DNA of 64,000 nt from Aldehydirespirator sp965205155 (GTDB taxonomy: Bacteria; Actinomycetota; Acidimicrobiia; Acidimicrobiales; Aldehydirespiratoraceae): the NCBI GenBank assembly GCA_965205155.1, contig OZ242033.1, positions 930,001 through 994,000 on the forward strand, given 5' to 3'. A model generated the notes under the pieces. The model was not told the origin of the DNA, ran no database searches, and was given only the letters and a program-made list of their open reading frames with translations. A program made the translations under genes and the position numbers. Every line of letters begins with the position of its first letter. The first letter of the stretch is position 1. Shown piece by piece: positions 35,926 through 44,961 of this stretch.

Positions 35926-35976
35926 CACACTCCACGGGTAGCCACACTCCACGGGTAGCCACACTCCACGGGTAGC
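35926..35976. repeat. 17-bp tandem repeat, three copies
   Basis: Three perfect units of CACACTCCACGGGTAGC just upstream of the pncB-pncA start. The repeat occupies the expected promoter and leader position. No function is known. Confidence 0.9.
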
Positions 35977-35984
35977 GTTGAGTC

Positions 35985-37970
35985 GTGGATCGCAGTGCCT
36001 CAGTGGCCCTGAAGACCGACCACTACGAGATCACGATGGTGGCCTCAGCCCTCCAGTCCGGGATCGCCGAGCGCCGCGCCGTCTTCGAGGCGTTCGCCCG
36101 GCGGCTGCCGGCGGGACGTGCCTACGGCGTCGTGGCCGGAGCCGACCGCGTCATAGACGCCATTGAGCGCTTCCGCTTCGATGACGAGACCGTCGATCAT
36201 CTCGTCGGCGCAGGTGTCGTGTCCGACCCCGACGTGGTCGGATGGCTGCGCTCCTATCGCTTCAGCGGCGATGTCACCGGCTACCCGGACGGGGAGCTGT
36301 TCTTCCCGTATTCGCCGGTGCTCACCGTGGAGGGCACCTTCGCCGAATGCGTGGTTCTCGAGACGGTCGTGCTGTCGATCCTCAACTACGACTGCGCGGT
36401 GGCCTCGGCCGCGGCCCGGGTGCGCGATGTTGCTCACGGCCGCCTGCTCATCGAAGGTGGCAGTCGCCGCGCCGACCCCGATGCGGCAGTGGCCGCAGCC
36501 CGTGCGGCCCACATTGGTGGCTTCGACACGACGTCCAACCTGGAGGCGGGCCGGCGCTACGGGATCCCCACCGGGGGCACCACCGCTCACGCCTTCGTGC
36601 TGGCCCACGCCGACGAGCATGCGGCTTTCAGGGCTCAAAGAGATGCCCTCGGCACCGGCTCCACCTATCTGGTCGACACCTTCGATGTGCTGGAGGGCAT
36701 CCGCCGGGCAGTGCAGGTGGTGGGCCGTGACATCGGCGCGGTGCGTATCGACAGCGGCAACCTGCTGGCGGCCAGCATCCGGGCCCGGACGCTGCTCGAC
36801 TCGCTCGGCGCAGAGAGCTGCCGCATCGTGGCTTCCGGGGATCTGGACGAGTTCCGTGTGGCAGAGTTGGAGGAGGCGGCTGCCCCCATCGACGCCTATC
36901 TGGTGGGCACCAGCCTGGTCACCGGCTCTGGCCACCCCACCGCTTCGGTGGTGTACAAGCTGGTGGCCATCGCCGATGGTGCCGGCCCGGGTGCGCCCCT
37001 GCGGGCGGTGGGCAAGCTGTCGCCGGGCAAGACCACCGTGGGCGGTCGCAAGCAGGTGCATCGCACCGTCGACGCAGCCGGCTACTGGAAGGCGGAGGTG
37101 CTGTCGCCCGCGGGCGACACCGGACCGGCCGACGCTCACGATCCCCAAGTCGTGCTGATGGCCGGCGGTGAGCGGGCTTGGCAGGACGACCCCTCTTCAG
37201 CCCGCCGTCGCTGTGCGGAGCGTCGCCAGGGACTGCCTGGCGAGGATCGGGTTCCGCATCCCCGGCGCTCTCCGGCCATACCCACCGAATGGGTGGGAAT
37301 GGAGTCGCCGGCCGCGACAGAATCATCGAACGGAGCGGAAGGACGGTCGGCAGAGGCGGAGCAGGCTCAGCAAGCCGATGGAGGAGGAGATGAGATGCAC
37401 AAGGCGCTGATCATCGTGGACGTGCAGAACGACTTCTGTGAGGGCGGGTCGCTGGCGGTGGAGGGCGGGCATTCGGTGGCCGTTTCCATCACCGACCTGG
37501 TCGGCCTGGACAGGGCCGGAGGCCGCTACGACTATGTCGTCGCATCCAAGGACTGGCACATAGACCCCGGTGAGCACTATGCCGCACCGGGCACGAACCC
37601 CGACTTTGTGACGTCGTGGCCGGTGCACTGCGCGGCCGGAACCCAGGGAGCCGCGTTCTCGCCGAACCTGCAGGTGGCGCTGGACGAGGTGTTCCTCAAG
37701 GGTCAGTACAGCAGCGGCTACAGCAGCTTCGAGGGCGTTGCCGGCTCGAGCGAGGATGTGGGGCTCCGGGACTGGCTCGCCGAGCGCGGTGTCGAGGCCG
37801 TGGACGTGGTGGGCATCGCCACCGACTACTGCGTGCGGGCCACCGCACTGGCCGCGGCCGAGGCCGGGTTCGACACGGCGGTGCTTGTCGCGCACTGTGC
37901 AGGGGTCGCCCCCGATTCCACCGCGGCGGCTCTTGAGGAGATGACCTCGGCGGGGGTGGCAATCGTCTGA
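35985..37970 (+). CDS. Fused nicotinate phosphoribosyltransferase-nicotinamidase
   Basis: One uninterrupted 661-residue reading frame. Residues 1 to about 430 are nicotinate phosphoribosyltransferase (PncB: TDHYEITM, EGGSRRADPDAA, GGFDTTSNLEAG, IDSGNL, GTSLVTGSG). Residues 471-661 are an isochorismatase-type nicotinamidase (PncA: IIVDVQNDFCEGGSLAV, SKDWHIDPGEHY, GIATDYCVRATA with the catalytic Cys). They perform the two successive steps from nicotinamide to nicotinate mononucleotide in NAD salvage. A Ser/Glu/Gly-rich linker joins them. The internal ATG at 37395 has a strong AGGAGGAG site, so a separate PncA may also be made. The frame starts with GTG. Confidence 0.85.
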   Translation: MDRSASVALKTDHYEITMVASALQSGIAERRAVFEAFARRLPAGRAYGVVAGADRVIDAIERFRFDDETVDHLVGAGVVSDPDVVGWLRSYRFSGDVTGYPDGELFFPYSPVLTVEGTFAECVVLETVVLSILNYDCAVASAAARVRDVAHGRLLIEGGSRRADPDAAVAAARAAHIGGFDTTSNLEAGRRYGIPTGGTTAHAFVLAHADEHAAFRAQRDALGTGSTYLVDTFDVLEGIRRAVQVVGRDIGAVRIDSGNLLAASIRARTLLDSLGAESCRIVASGDLDEFRVAELEEAAAPIDAYLVGTSLVTGSGHPTASVVYKLVAIADGAGPGAPLRAVGKLSPGKTTVGGRKQVHRTVDAAGYWKAEVLSPAGDTGPADAHDPQVVLMAGGERAWQDDPSSARRRCAERRQGLPGEDRVPHPRRSPAIPTEWVGMESPAATESSNGAEGRSAEAEQAQQADGGGDEMHKALIIVDVQNDFCEGGSLAVEGGHSVAVSITDLVGLDRAGGRYDYVVASKDWHIDPGEHYAAPGTNPDFVTSWPVHCAAGTQGAAFSPNLQVALDEVFLKGQYSSGYSSFEGVAGSSEDVGLRDWLAERGVEAVDVVGIATDYCVRATALAAAEAGFDTAVLVAHCAGVAPDSTAAALEEMTSAGVAIV

Positions 37971-38002
37971 GGTTTGCGGGGATACCTGGCTTGCGGTCTC
38001 AC

Positions 38003-38103
38003 TCCCGCTCTTGTTCGCTGCGCTCACGGGCCGCTCGGGCCACGGCCTCGCTGACCGCCCCGCCGAGGCGTTCACGAGTTGCCGCATGCACCGCTCGGCC
38101 TCT
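38003..38103 (-). repeat. Dispersed two-block repeat, copy 4
   Basis: Both blocks on the minus strand with a spacer near 40 bases, between the pncB-pncA stop and the SnoaL-like gene. Non-coding. Confidence 0.88.
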
Positions 38104-38139
38104 AGGTTGAGGCCCGGCTGGCGAGATGGGGGGACGATC

Positions 38140-38550
38140 ATGGAGCATCCGCATGTAGCAATACTGCGGACGGTAGTGAACGCCTTCCGTGAACGGGACT
38201 GGGACACCGTCTACCAGTACTGGACCGACGATCTAGTCATTCACTATGACGGAACCAGCCCGGTGGCTGGCAGCTACCGGGGTCGTGATGAGATCATGAC
38301 CATGATGAACAAGATCGACGACCTGACCGATGGGACCTTTCAGGTAGAGATCCACGACATCCTCGGAAACGATGAGCACGGAATAATCCTCTACCACGAA
38401 CACGCTGTCCGCAATGGTCGTCGCTTTGACTGGAACCAGATCGGCATCTACCACTTTCGCGACGGAAAGTTCTCTGAAGTGTGGCTCCATCCGACCAATC
38501 AAGCCGAGTTCGACGAGTTCATGTCAGAACCCGAGGAGGTGTATCAGTGA
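38140..38550 (+). CDS. SnoaL-like (NTF2-fold) protein
   Basis: A 136-residue protein with the NTF2/SnoaL pattern: an N-terminal helix ending AFRERDWDTVYQYW, then DDLVIHYDG and a long closing strand with WLHPTN. Its stop codon overlaps the GTG of the next gene (GTGA). Small NTF2-like proteins next to Rieske oxygenases can be beta subunits of ring-hydroxylating dioxygenases, and the coupling fits that. A SnoaL-type isomerase or hydratase is an alternative. Confidence 0.75.
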   Translation: MEHPHVAILRTVVNAFRERDWDTVYQYWTDDLVIHYDGTSPVAGSYRGRDEIMTMMNKIDDLTDGTFQVEIHDILGNDEHGIILYHEHAVRNGRRFDWNQIGIYHFRDGKFSEVWLHPTNQAEFDEFMSEPEEVYQ

Positions 38551-39557
38551 CTGCCGTTGCTCCTGCAGTAGCCGCACCTGACCTAACCCCCGTCCGATGC
38601 TACTGGCACGCGTGCGCGGCATCCGATGATGTGAAGGACAAGCCAATCGCGGTGACGCTCTTGGGCGAGGATCTAGTATTGTTCCGATCGGAAGGCCGAG
38701 TTAATGCCTTCTCCGATATCTGCGTTCATCGCGGCACACGCCTATCGCTTGGCTGGGTGACAGACGAAGGCTGCATTCAGTGCCCGTACCATGGATGGGT
38801 GTACAACACGGACGGCAAGTGCGTCTATATTCCGTCGCAACCGAGAGATGCTCAACACATACCATCTCGGGCCCGAGCGATCGCATACCGTGCCGAGGAG
38901 AGATACGGGCTGGTGTGGGTCGCGATGGAGGAGCCCAAGCTACCCATCCCCGAATATCCCGAGTATGGGGATCCAGAGTTCCATACCTGGTCAAAGTACT
39001 ACGGAGGCTGGGATGCCAGTCCGGGAAGGCTCTGTGAGAATTCGCTGGACATTGCTCATCTGGACTTTGCACACCCTGGCTTGCTCGGCGATCCCGACGA
39101 CCCGAACTCATCAGTGATCAAGCCCTATGAGACGCGGGTTGACGAAGGCGGAGTATGGACCATGTTCTACAAGGAGCTCCCGCCCGCCGCCGAGACTTTC
39201 GCGGAGGAAGGTGACAGGATCCGCCACGAGACCAGGGTGGACTTTCCATTCGTCTTCACTGTGCGCATCTTCTCCAAACGCGGCCGAGTCGCCTTGTTCT
39301 TTGCCACCAGTCCGATCCGGAGCGACAAGTGCGGCTTCTGGCTCTTCGAGTCACGAAACTACGATCATGGTGAGCCCGACGACAAGTACATCGAGTTCAA
39401 CGACCTGTTGGAGAGCCAGGATCGCAGGGTAATAGTCACGCAGAGGCCGGAGATGGTGCCAACTGATCTCTCCGAGGAGTTGCACGTGAAGGTGGCTGAC
39501 GCGGGCTCGATCGAGTATCGCCGGATGCTCAGGCGCCACGGGCTCTCCTTTGCCTGA
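38547..39557 (+). CDS. Rieske non-heme iron oxygenase, alpha subunit type
   Basis: A 336-residue oxygenase. The [2Fe-2S] ligands are C59-H61 (ICVHRG) and C79-H82 (CPYHGW). The mononuclear iron site is NSLDIAHLDFAH. The last third is the catalytic fold. It is paralogous to the genes at 50383, 56676, 57664 and 61992. Translation is coupled to the upstream SnoaL gene, and an LLM-class oxidoreductase gene and ABC transporter genes follow. It probably begins the oxidation of the solute taken up by that transporter. The GTG at 38547 has GAGGAGG nine bases upstream. Confidence 0.92.
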   Translation: MTAVAPAVAAPDLTPVRCYWHACAASDDVKDKPIAVTLLGEDLVLFRSEGRVNAFSDICVHRGTRLSLGWVTDEGCIQCPYHGWVYNTDGKCVYIPSQPRDAQHIPSRARAIAYRAEERYGLVWVAMEEPKLPIPEYPEYGDPEFHTWSKYYGGWDASPGRLCENSLDIAHLDFAHPGLLGDPDDPNSSVIKPYETRVDEGGVWTMFYKELPPAAETFAEEGDRIRHETRVDFPFVFTVRIFSKRGRVALFFATSPIRSDKCGFWLFESRNYDHGEPDDKYIEFNDLLESQDRRVIVTQRPEMVPTDLSEELHVKVADAGSIEYRRMLRRHGLSFA

Positions 39558-39572
39558 TCATCCGGCAGCCGC

Positions 39573-40493
39573 ATGATCCGCTTCGGCCTGGCGGTCCCCC
39601 AGAGGCTGGCAGCCGCCGAGACACTCGACGTCGGGGCGGTCGTCGAGGTGGCCAGGCGGGCCGAGGACCTCGACTATCACAGCCTCTGGGTGGGAGACGG
39701 GCTGGCTACGCCGTCGACCATGGAGGCATGGACGCTGCTGAGCTTCACCGCGGCCGTCACCACCTCGGTGAGTCTGGGCATCTCCGTGCTCGTTCTGCCG
39801 TGGCGCAATCCCGTCGTGCTCGCTCAGGCCGCGGCCACGCTCGATCATCTCTCGGGTGGCCGCGTGATCCTCGGGGTGGGGATCGGTGATCGTCGACCGG
39901 AGGACGCAGCCTTCGGCGTGGGGCGCAGCCGGCCCGCCCTGTTCGAGGAGCAGATCCGCTTGATCAAGCGGTGCTGGGAGGACGGAGAGGTTGACTGGGA
40001 GGGAGAGGTTTGGCGTTTCGCCGGGGTCGGCGTAGGGCCGAAACCGCTTCAGAAGCCGGCGCTCCCGATCTGGTTCGGGGGCGAGGGAACAGCCTCGTTG
40101 GAACGAGCCGCCCGGATGGGCGACGGATGGATGGGCCGGGGATCCTCCACGGCCGAGACCTTCGTCCGCGCCGTGACGGCGTTGCGCCGGGATCTTGAGA
40201 GGGTCGGCGACCCTGACAAGCCGTTCGCGCTGTCCAAGCGCGTCTTCGCCCACGTCGTCCTCGACGGCCGGGTCGATCGGGTGACGGAACAGTTCGCGGC
40301 CTGGTCTGCCGATGTCTACGGGGACGCGGGGCTCGTGCCTCGCTGCGCGGTCGTCGGAGATCCGGATGCGTGCGTGGCCGGCTTGGCTCCCTTCGTGGAG
40401 CATGGATTGGACCTGGTGCTGCTCGATCCCATCTTCGATATCCCGGAGCAAGCCAGGCTCCTCAGCGAGCACGTCCTGCCGGCGTTCGGTTGA
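39573..40493 (+). CDS. LLM-class flavin- or F420-dependent oxidoreductase
   Basis: A 306-residue bacterial-luciferase-like TIM barrel. Recognisable parts are SLWVGDG, ISVLVLPWRNPVVLAQ and GGRVILGVGIG. Such enzymes reduce or oxidise substrates with FMNH2 or F420H2. Cofactor choice is not evident, though F420 is common in actinobacteria. The gene lies 15 bases after the Rieske gene and four bases before the ABC ATPase start, so it belongs to the same operon. Confidence 0.9.
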   Translation: MIRFGLAVPQRLAAAETLDVGAVVEVARRAEDLDYHSLWVGDGLATPSTMEAWTLLSFTAAVTTSVSLGISVLVLPWRNPVVLAQAAATLDHLSGGRVILGVGIGDRRPEDAAFGVGRSRPALFEEQIRLIKRCWEDGEVDWEGEVWRFAGVGVGPKPLQKPALPIWFGGEGTASLERAARMGDGWMGRGSSTAETFVRAVTALRRDLERVGDPDKPFALSKRVFAHVVLDGRVDRVTEQFAAWSADVYGDAGLVPRCAVVGDPDACVAGLAPFVEHGLDLVLLDPIFDIPEQARLLSEHVLPAFG

Positions 40494-40497
40494 TGCC

Positions 40498-41331
40498 ATG
40501 AATTCAGACTCGTCGAACTCGGCCTCACTGCGAGCCACCGACGTTGCGGAGCTCCGGTACGTGGACGTCACGAGGGAGTTCCCCTCCAGCGCTCACGGCG
40601 GCACCATGGTGGCCATCGAAGACATCAGCTTCTCCGTCAAGGCCGGAGAGTTCGTCGCTCTCGTCGGTCCCAGCGGATGCGGCAAGAGCACGCTGCTGAA
40701 CGTGACGGCTGGACTCATGCCGCCCACTAGCGGAGACATTCTCATCGACGGGGTAGCAGTGGAGGATCGGCGCCCCTACTTCGGCTACATGTTTCAGAGC
40801 GACCTGCTCATGCCTTGGGCCGATATCCGCAAGAACGTGGCACTCGGACTCGAGATTCTCGGCACACCACGGCGGGAGGCCCGCGATCGGGCGATGGAGA
40901 TACTTCGAGAGTTCGAGTTGGACCAGTTCGCCGACAAGTATCCGATTCAGCTCTCAGGAGGAATGCGCCAGCGGGTTGCCTTCATGAGGACTCTCTTGTG
41001 CAATCGCTCAGTCCTGCTGCTCGACGAGCCCTTCGGAGCCCTCGACGCCCTGACTCGCTCGGTCATGCAGGAATGGCTATTGGGCGTGTGGGAGCGGACC
41101 AAACCGACGATCATACTCATAACGCATGATGTCGAGGAGGCGATCTTCCTGGCTGATCGTGTGCTCATGATGACAGCCCGCCCCGGCCGCATCCGCAAAG
41201 AGGTGAGCGTGGATCTCGGCCGGCCACGGGATCACAGTGTGCTGACGACTCGTGAGTTCAACGTCATCAAGGAAGAGATACTGGAGGAACTCTTCCGAGA
41301 GGTCGCACGGTCACGGAACAGCGACGAATAG
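40498..41331 (+). CDS. NitT/TauT-type ABC transporter ATPase
   Basis: A 277-residue ATPase: Walker A GPSGCGKST, Q-loop MFQSDLLMPW, signature LSGGMRQRVAFMR, Walker B VLLLDEPFGALDALTR, and H-loop ITHDVEEA. It resembles TauB/SsuB and the gene at 53226. With the permease at 41349 and the binding protein at 42330 it forms a full importer. The gene order is ATPase-permease-binding protein. Confidence 0.93.
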   Translation: MNSDSSNSASLRATDVAELRYVDVTREFPSSAHGGTMVAIEDISFSVKAGEFVALVGPSGCGKSTLLNVTAGLMPPTSGDILIDGVAVEDRRPYFGYMFQSDLLMPWADIRKNVALGLEILGTPRREARDRAMEILREFELDQFADKYPIQLSGGMRQRVAFMRTLLCNRSVLLLDEPFGALDALTRSVMQEWLLGVWERTKPTIILITHDVEEAIFLADRVLMMTARPGRIRKEVSVDLGRPRDHSVLTTREFNVIKEEILEELFREVARSRNSDE

Positions 41332-41348
41332 CGGCAGTAGGAGCAGCG

Positions 41349-42179
41349 ATGGCAGCAACCGATCAGAAGGCCGAAGGCCGCAAGTCATCTCGCAGGCTGC
41401 GCTCACTCATAGTCGACTACCTTCCGGCGATCATACTCATCGTCGCGCTCATAGTGTTCTGGGAGTTGTTCAACATAATCTTCGATCAGCCGGACTATAT
41501 CCTGCCGCCACTTCATGACATTCTCTATGCAGCCTACATTCATGCATCCGACCAGTTCCTGCCCAATGCGTGGGTGACATTCCAAGAAGTCATCATTGGC
41601 TATCTGGTGGCAGTCGTGTCCGGCCTGCTCATAGGGGTTGGCATATCCGAGTCGGTGACCTTGCGGCGCGCGTTGCTGCCGCTGGTGATCAGTTCTCAGG
41701 CTATTCCCATCCTGGCTATTGCCCCTGTTCTCATCATCTGGTTCGGATTCGTCATGACTCCGAAGATCATCATCGTGGTCTTGATATCGTTCTTCCCGAT
41801 CGTCATCACTACCGTTACCGGTCTTCAGTCCGTGTCCCGAGACATGCTGTACTTGTTGGACTCGCTCTCGGCCTCCCGGTGGCAGGTACTTCATCGAGTC
41901 AAGTTTCCGGCCGCTCTCCCGTACATCTTCGCCGGGCTGAAGAACTCGGCCGTCATCAGTGTGATCGGCGCCTTTGTCGGAGAGTATGTCGGTGCTATTG
42001 AAGGGCTGGCACCAGTGATGATCCTGGCCAATTCAGCCTTCCAGACCGATGTCGTCTTCGCGGCGATCTTCTACCTCTCGTTCATGGGCATATTCATGTA
42101 CCTGGCTGTCACGCTCATCGAACGTCGGATGATCCGCTGGCACTTCATTGCCCGTGGCAGCGCAGGTCAGGGCGACTGA
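41349..42179 (+). CDS. NitT/TauT-type ABC transporter permease
   Basis: A 276-residue permease with six membrane segments. The conserved EAA region is near LDSLSASRWQVLHRVKFPAA. The family takes up nitrate, taurine, sulfonates or pyrimidine precursors. It belongs to the same operon as the ATPase 17 bases upstream. The cytoplasmic tail is short. Confidence 0.92.
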   Translation: MAATDQKAEGRKSSRRLRSLIVDYLPAIILIVALIVFWELFNIIFDQPDYILPPLHDILYAAYIHASDQFLPNAWVTFQEVIIGYLVAVVSGLLIGVGISESVTLRRALLPLVISSQAIPILAIAPVLIIWFGFVMTPKIIIVVLISFFPIVITTVTGLQSVSRDMLYLLDSLSASRWQVLHRVKFPAALPYIFAGLKNSAVISVIGAFVGEYVGAIEGLAPVMILANSAFQTDVVFAAIFYLSFMGIFMYLAVTLIERRMIRWHFIARGSAGQGD

Positions 42180-42226
42180 CACAGCTCCGACTAGCGGCTT
42201 CCAGGTAGACGGCCCGCCAACCGTGA

Positions 42227-42271
42227 ACTGCACCGTTTGGGACTGCACCGTTTGGGACTACACCCGTTTGA
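42227..42271. repeat. 15-bp tandem repeat upstream of the binding-protein gene
   Basis: Two perfect units of ACTGCACCGTTTGGG and a degenerate third, ending at the -35 region of the promoter that follows. The repeats could be a regulator-binding array. They are too few to be sure. Confidence 0.7.
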
Positions 42272-42296
42272 CTGTCTGACATTTCTGAGTTACCGT
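42268..42296 (+). promoter_or_regulatory. Promoter of the NMT1-like binding-protein gene
   Basis: TTGACT (42268-42273) and TACCGT (42291-42296) are spaced 17 bases. A TGTCTGACA word (42273-42281) fills the start of the spacer, as in the other binding-protein promoters. The ATG lies about 34 bases downstream, after a GGGGGGAG ribosome site. This gives the binding protein its own promoter within the operon. Confidence 0.55.
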
Positions 42297-42329
42297 GCCC
42301 GGACGCTCAACTCATGGGGGGAGTTAGAC

Positions 42330-43733
42330 ATGAGAAGGACGATCATTCAACGGTTGTCGGTACTCGTAGTGGTGCTCGCGCTGGTCGCGGCCAGCTGCGG
42401 CGACGACTCGGCCGACGACGCTCCGGTTGTCGATACCGCTGCCGTTGATCAGGCCATGGCCGAAGCGGCCGCGGCTGAAGCAGAGGCAAGCGATGCCGCG
42501 GCCAGAGCAGCCGAAGCAGAGGCCGCCCTGGCGGAGGCGATGGCCGCGGCTGAAGCGGCTGAGGCCGCGGCGGCCGCCGCCGAGGGCAACGTAGACCCCG
42601 AGGTCGTGGCCGGACTCGAGGAGGAGCTGCAGGCTGCTCAGGACGCGGCTGCAATGGCCGAGGCTGAGGCTGAGGAGGCGGCCGCTGAGGCCGAGCAGGC
42701 GGCTGCTGCGGCGGCTGAGGCCGAGGCGGCTGTGGCGGCGGCTGAGGCCGAGGAGGAGGCGGCGGCTGAGGCGGCGGCGGCTGCGGCTGCGGCCCAGCCC
42801 TGCGACGGGCCCGCGGAGGTCGAGGACATCAAGCTGATGACCGACTGGTTCCTATGGGCCGCAACCGGACCGTTCGCGGCCGCGGTCGACGCGGGATACT
42901 TCGCCGAAGAAGGCATCAACCTTGAGCTGCTGCCCGCCCCGGATGCGGCTGCGCCGGTCAAGTTCGCGGCTCGCGGCACGGTGCACTTCGCTCTGAGCTA
43001 CGTCCCCGAGACCCTGCTGGCCCAGGAGACGGGCATCCCGGTCATCTCGGTCGGCACCACGCTCAGGGTGCTCCAGAGCACGACCTCGTACTGGCCCGAC
43101 ACCGGCATCAGCGAGCCCGCGGACCTCGCGGGCAGGACGGTCGGGGTCACCAGCGACCTGCAGACCCAGACCTACTTCGATGCGTTGCTGAACTATGCCG
43201 GACTCACCCGTGACGACGTGACCGTCGTCGATCCCGGCTTCGCCTCGACCCAGATGCTGGCCGACCGCGAGATCGATGCGTCCGCGGCCCAGCTGGTCTT
43301 CACCGACGCGGTCAGGTTCCCGGCGCTGGTCAACGACACCCCCGCCCACTTCGTCTACACCGATTACGGGGTGCCCGACTACTACTGGATGCTGATTCTC
43401 ACTGAGACGGGCTTCGCCGAGGACAACCCCAACACGGTGTGCCGGTTCCTGCGGGCCACCGCCAAGGGGATCGACGCCTACCTCGACAACCCGGATCCGG
43501 CGAACGCGTACATCTTCGCCGAGAACGAGTGGCTGCCGCTCGAGGTCCACGCGGCCATGGGCGAGAACCTCCGCGAGTTCTGGAAGGACCCGGAGACGGG
43601 CCGGGCCCTCTGGCAGGACGAGGCTGTATGGCAGGCCGCGCACGATTGGGCGCTCGAGACGGGTCTGATCGGGCTGGACAACGATCCGAACGTGTACTTC
43701 AGCAACGACTACCTGCCGCCCGAGCTGCGTTAG
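42330..43733 (+). CDS. NMT1/THI5-like solute-binding lipoprotein with Ala-rich stalk
   Basis: A 467-residue lipoprotein with lipobox AASC (C23). Residues about 38-157 form an Ala/Glu-rich helical stalk. The ligand domain follows NMT1/THI5-like binding proteins of ThiY, SsuA and TauA type (MTDWFLWAATGPFAAAVDAGYF and FALSYVPETLLAQETGIPV). These bind pyrimidine precursors, sulfonates or similar small molecules. It probably serves the permease and ATPase upstream. The homologue at 60448-61854 shares the whole layout. Confidence 0.92.
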   Translation: MRRTIIQRLSVLVVVLALVAASCGDDSADDAPVVDTAAVDQAMAEAAAAEAEASDAAARAAEAEAALAEAMAAAEAAEAAAAAAEGNVDPEVVAGLEEELQAAQDAAAMAEAEAEEAAAEAEQAAAAAAEAEAAVAAAEAEEEAAAEAAAAAAAAQPCDGPAEVEDIKLMTDWFLWAATGPFAAAVDAGYFAEEGINLELLPAPDAAAPVKFAARGTVHFALSYVPETLLAQETGIPVISVGTTLRVLQSTTSYWPDTGISEPADLAGRTVGVTSDLQTQTYFDALLNYAGLTRDDVTVVDPGFASTQMLADREIDASAAQLVFTDAVRFPALVNDTPAHFVYTDYGVPDYYWMLILTETGFAEDNPNTVCRFLRATAKGIDAYLDNPDPANAYIFAENEWLPLEVHAAMGENLREFWKDPETGRALWQDEAVWQAAHDWALETGLIGLDNDPNVYFSNDYLPPELR

Positions 43734-43749
43734 GGAGGATCCTCGACCA

Positions 43750-44886
43750 ATGGTGGAGATCGACAGCCAATATCTGCGCCACATCGAGGCTCAGCAGGAG
43801 AAGCTGTCTGGGGGCGGATTCAAGCTCTCGGACATCCCGGGCTACGTGCCGGGGGTCTTCCCCGAGCCCGAGACCTGGCACAACATCGACTATCTCGATG
43901 TCTACAGCCGGGTCTGGGGCCGCGAGATCCGGGGCAACGGGATCGGCAAGCTCCGAGAGGTTGCGCTCACCAAGATCACGTCCAACGAGTACAACCCGAT
44001 CTTCGAGGAGGATCCGGCCTTCTTCCACAAGTGGGAGGAGCCCTACGACACCCTCGACGTGAAGCTCATGCAGGAGCAGAGCGCCATGTACCAGGACGTG
44101 CTCGAGGCCAACGGCGTCATCGTGCACCGGATCGAGTTCCCCGACCCTCCCGTCGGTGCCTTCGGTCCGATGATGTACATGTGGGCGGCCCGGGAGCTCC
44201 TCGTGCTCAACGGGGGGTCGGTGATCCCCAAGCTGGGGTTCAGCGCGCTGTCGTTCGGGCGGCCCGAGTACCTGGCCTGGTGGGCCATGACCCATCTGGG
44301 CATCCCGCCGATCCTGACGATCACCGGGAAGGGGGTCTGCGAGGCCGGTCCGTGCTTCTTCCTGGCGGAGGACGTGTTCGTCGCCGCGCTGTCGGTGGCC
44401 TTCAACCAGGAGGGTCTCGACCAGTTGCTGCCGGTGGTCAAGCGCAGCACCGGCCTGGACGAGGTTCACAACCTTGTCATCAAGACGGCGACGCGCGACT
44501 ACTTCGATCCCGGCAGCGGGGCGAGCGCCCACCCCGACATGATCATTGGGCCGTTGGACACCGACAAGGTGCTCCTCTACCCGGGCGGCATCGACTTCGA
44601 GACCCTGTCATGGCTGGTGCGCCACGGCTACAAGATCGCCGAGATCGAGCGGGACGAGCAGGTGCGGTATGCGCCGGCCAACGTGACGCTGCTGGAGCCG
44701 GGCCATGTGATCATGCACGCGGGGGCCGACAAGGCCATCGCGGCCGTGCGCAAGCTCGGAGTGGAGGTCGAGGTCCTGCCCTACGGGGAGTTCCTGAAGG
44801 CCGGCGGGGGAGTCCACTGCTCGACCATGGAGATCCGCAAGGATCCCGGTCCGGCATTGGGCGACCCGCCCGCCGTCAAGCCCTAG
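43750..44886 (+). CDS. Amidinotransferase/arginine-deiminase-fold enzyme
   Basis: A 378-residue guanidino-group-modifying enzyme of the DDAH/ADI/amidinotransferase superfamily. The catalytic Cys is in GGGVHCSTMEI near the C-terminus, a His-Asp pair is in HPDMIIGPLD, and an acidic residue is in CEAGPCFFLAE. The family cleaves or transfers amidino groups from arginine-like compounds. It lies 16 bases after the binding-protein gene, so the ABC operon may import a guanidino compound. Dimethylarginine hydrolase or glycine amidinotransferase activity is not decided by the sequence. Its stop codon lies at the edge of a dispersed repeat. Confidence 0.85.
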   Translation: MVEIDSQYLRHIEAQQEKLSGGGFKLSDIPGYVPGVFPEPETWHNIDYLDVYSRVWGREIRGNGIGKLREVALTKITSNEYNPIFEEDPAFFHKWEEPYDTLDVKLMQEQSAMYQDVLEANGVIVHRIEFPDPPVGAFGPMMYMWAARELLVLNGGSVIPKLGFSALSFGRPEYLAWWAMTHLGIPPILTITGKGVCEAGPCFFLAEDVFVAALSVAFNQEGLDQLLPVVKRSTGLDEVHNLVIKTATRDYFDPGSGASAHPDMIIGPLDTDKVLLYPGGIDFETLSWLVRHGYKIAEIERDEQVRYAPANVTLLEPGHVIMHAGADKAIAAVRKLGVEVEVLPYGEFLKAGGGVHCSTMEIRKDPGPALGDPPAVKP

Positions 44887-44946
44887 AGGCCGAGCTTGCG
44901 AGGCCGTGGCCCGAGCGGCCCGTGAGCGCAGCGAACAAGAGCGGAA
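44885..44946 (+). repeat. Dispersed two-block repeat, copy 5
   Basis: Plus-strand copy. Block 1 (AGAGGCCGAGC) overlaps the stop codon of the amidinotransferase gene and is followed almost at once by block 2. The normal 25-40 base spacer is missing. A downstream ATG-free stretch separates it from the convergent phosphotransferase gene. Confidence 0.88.
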
Positions 44947-44961
44947 CGTGAGCCCCCAGGA

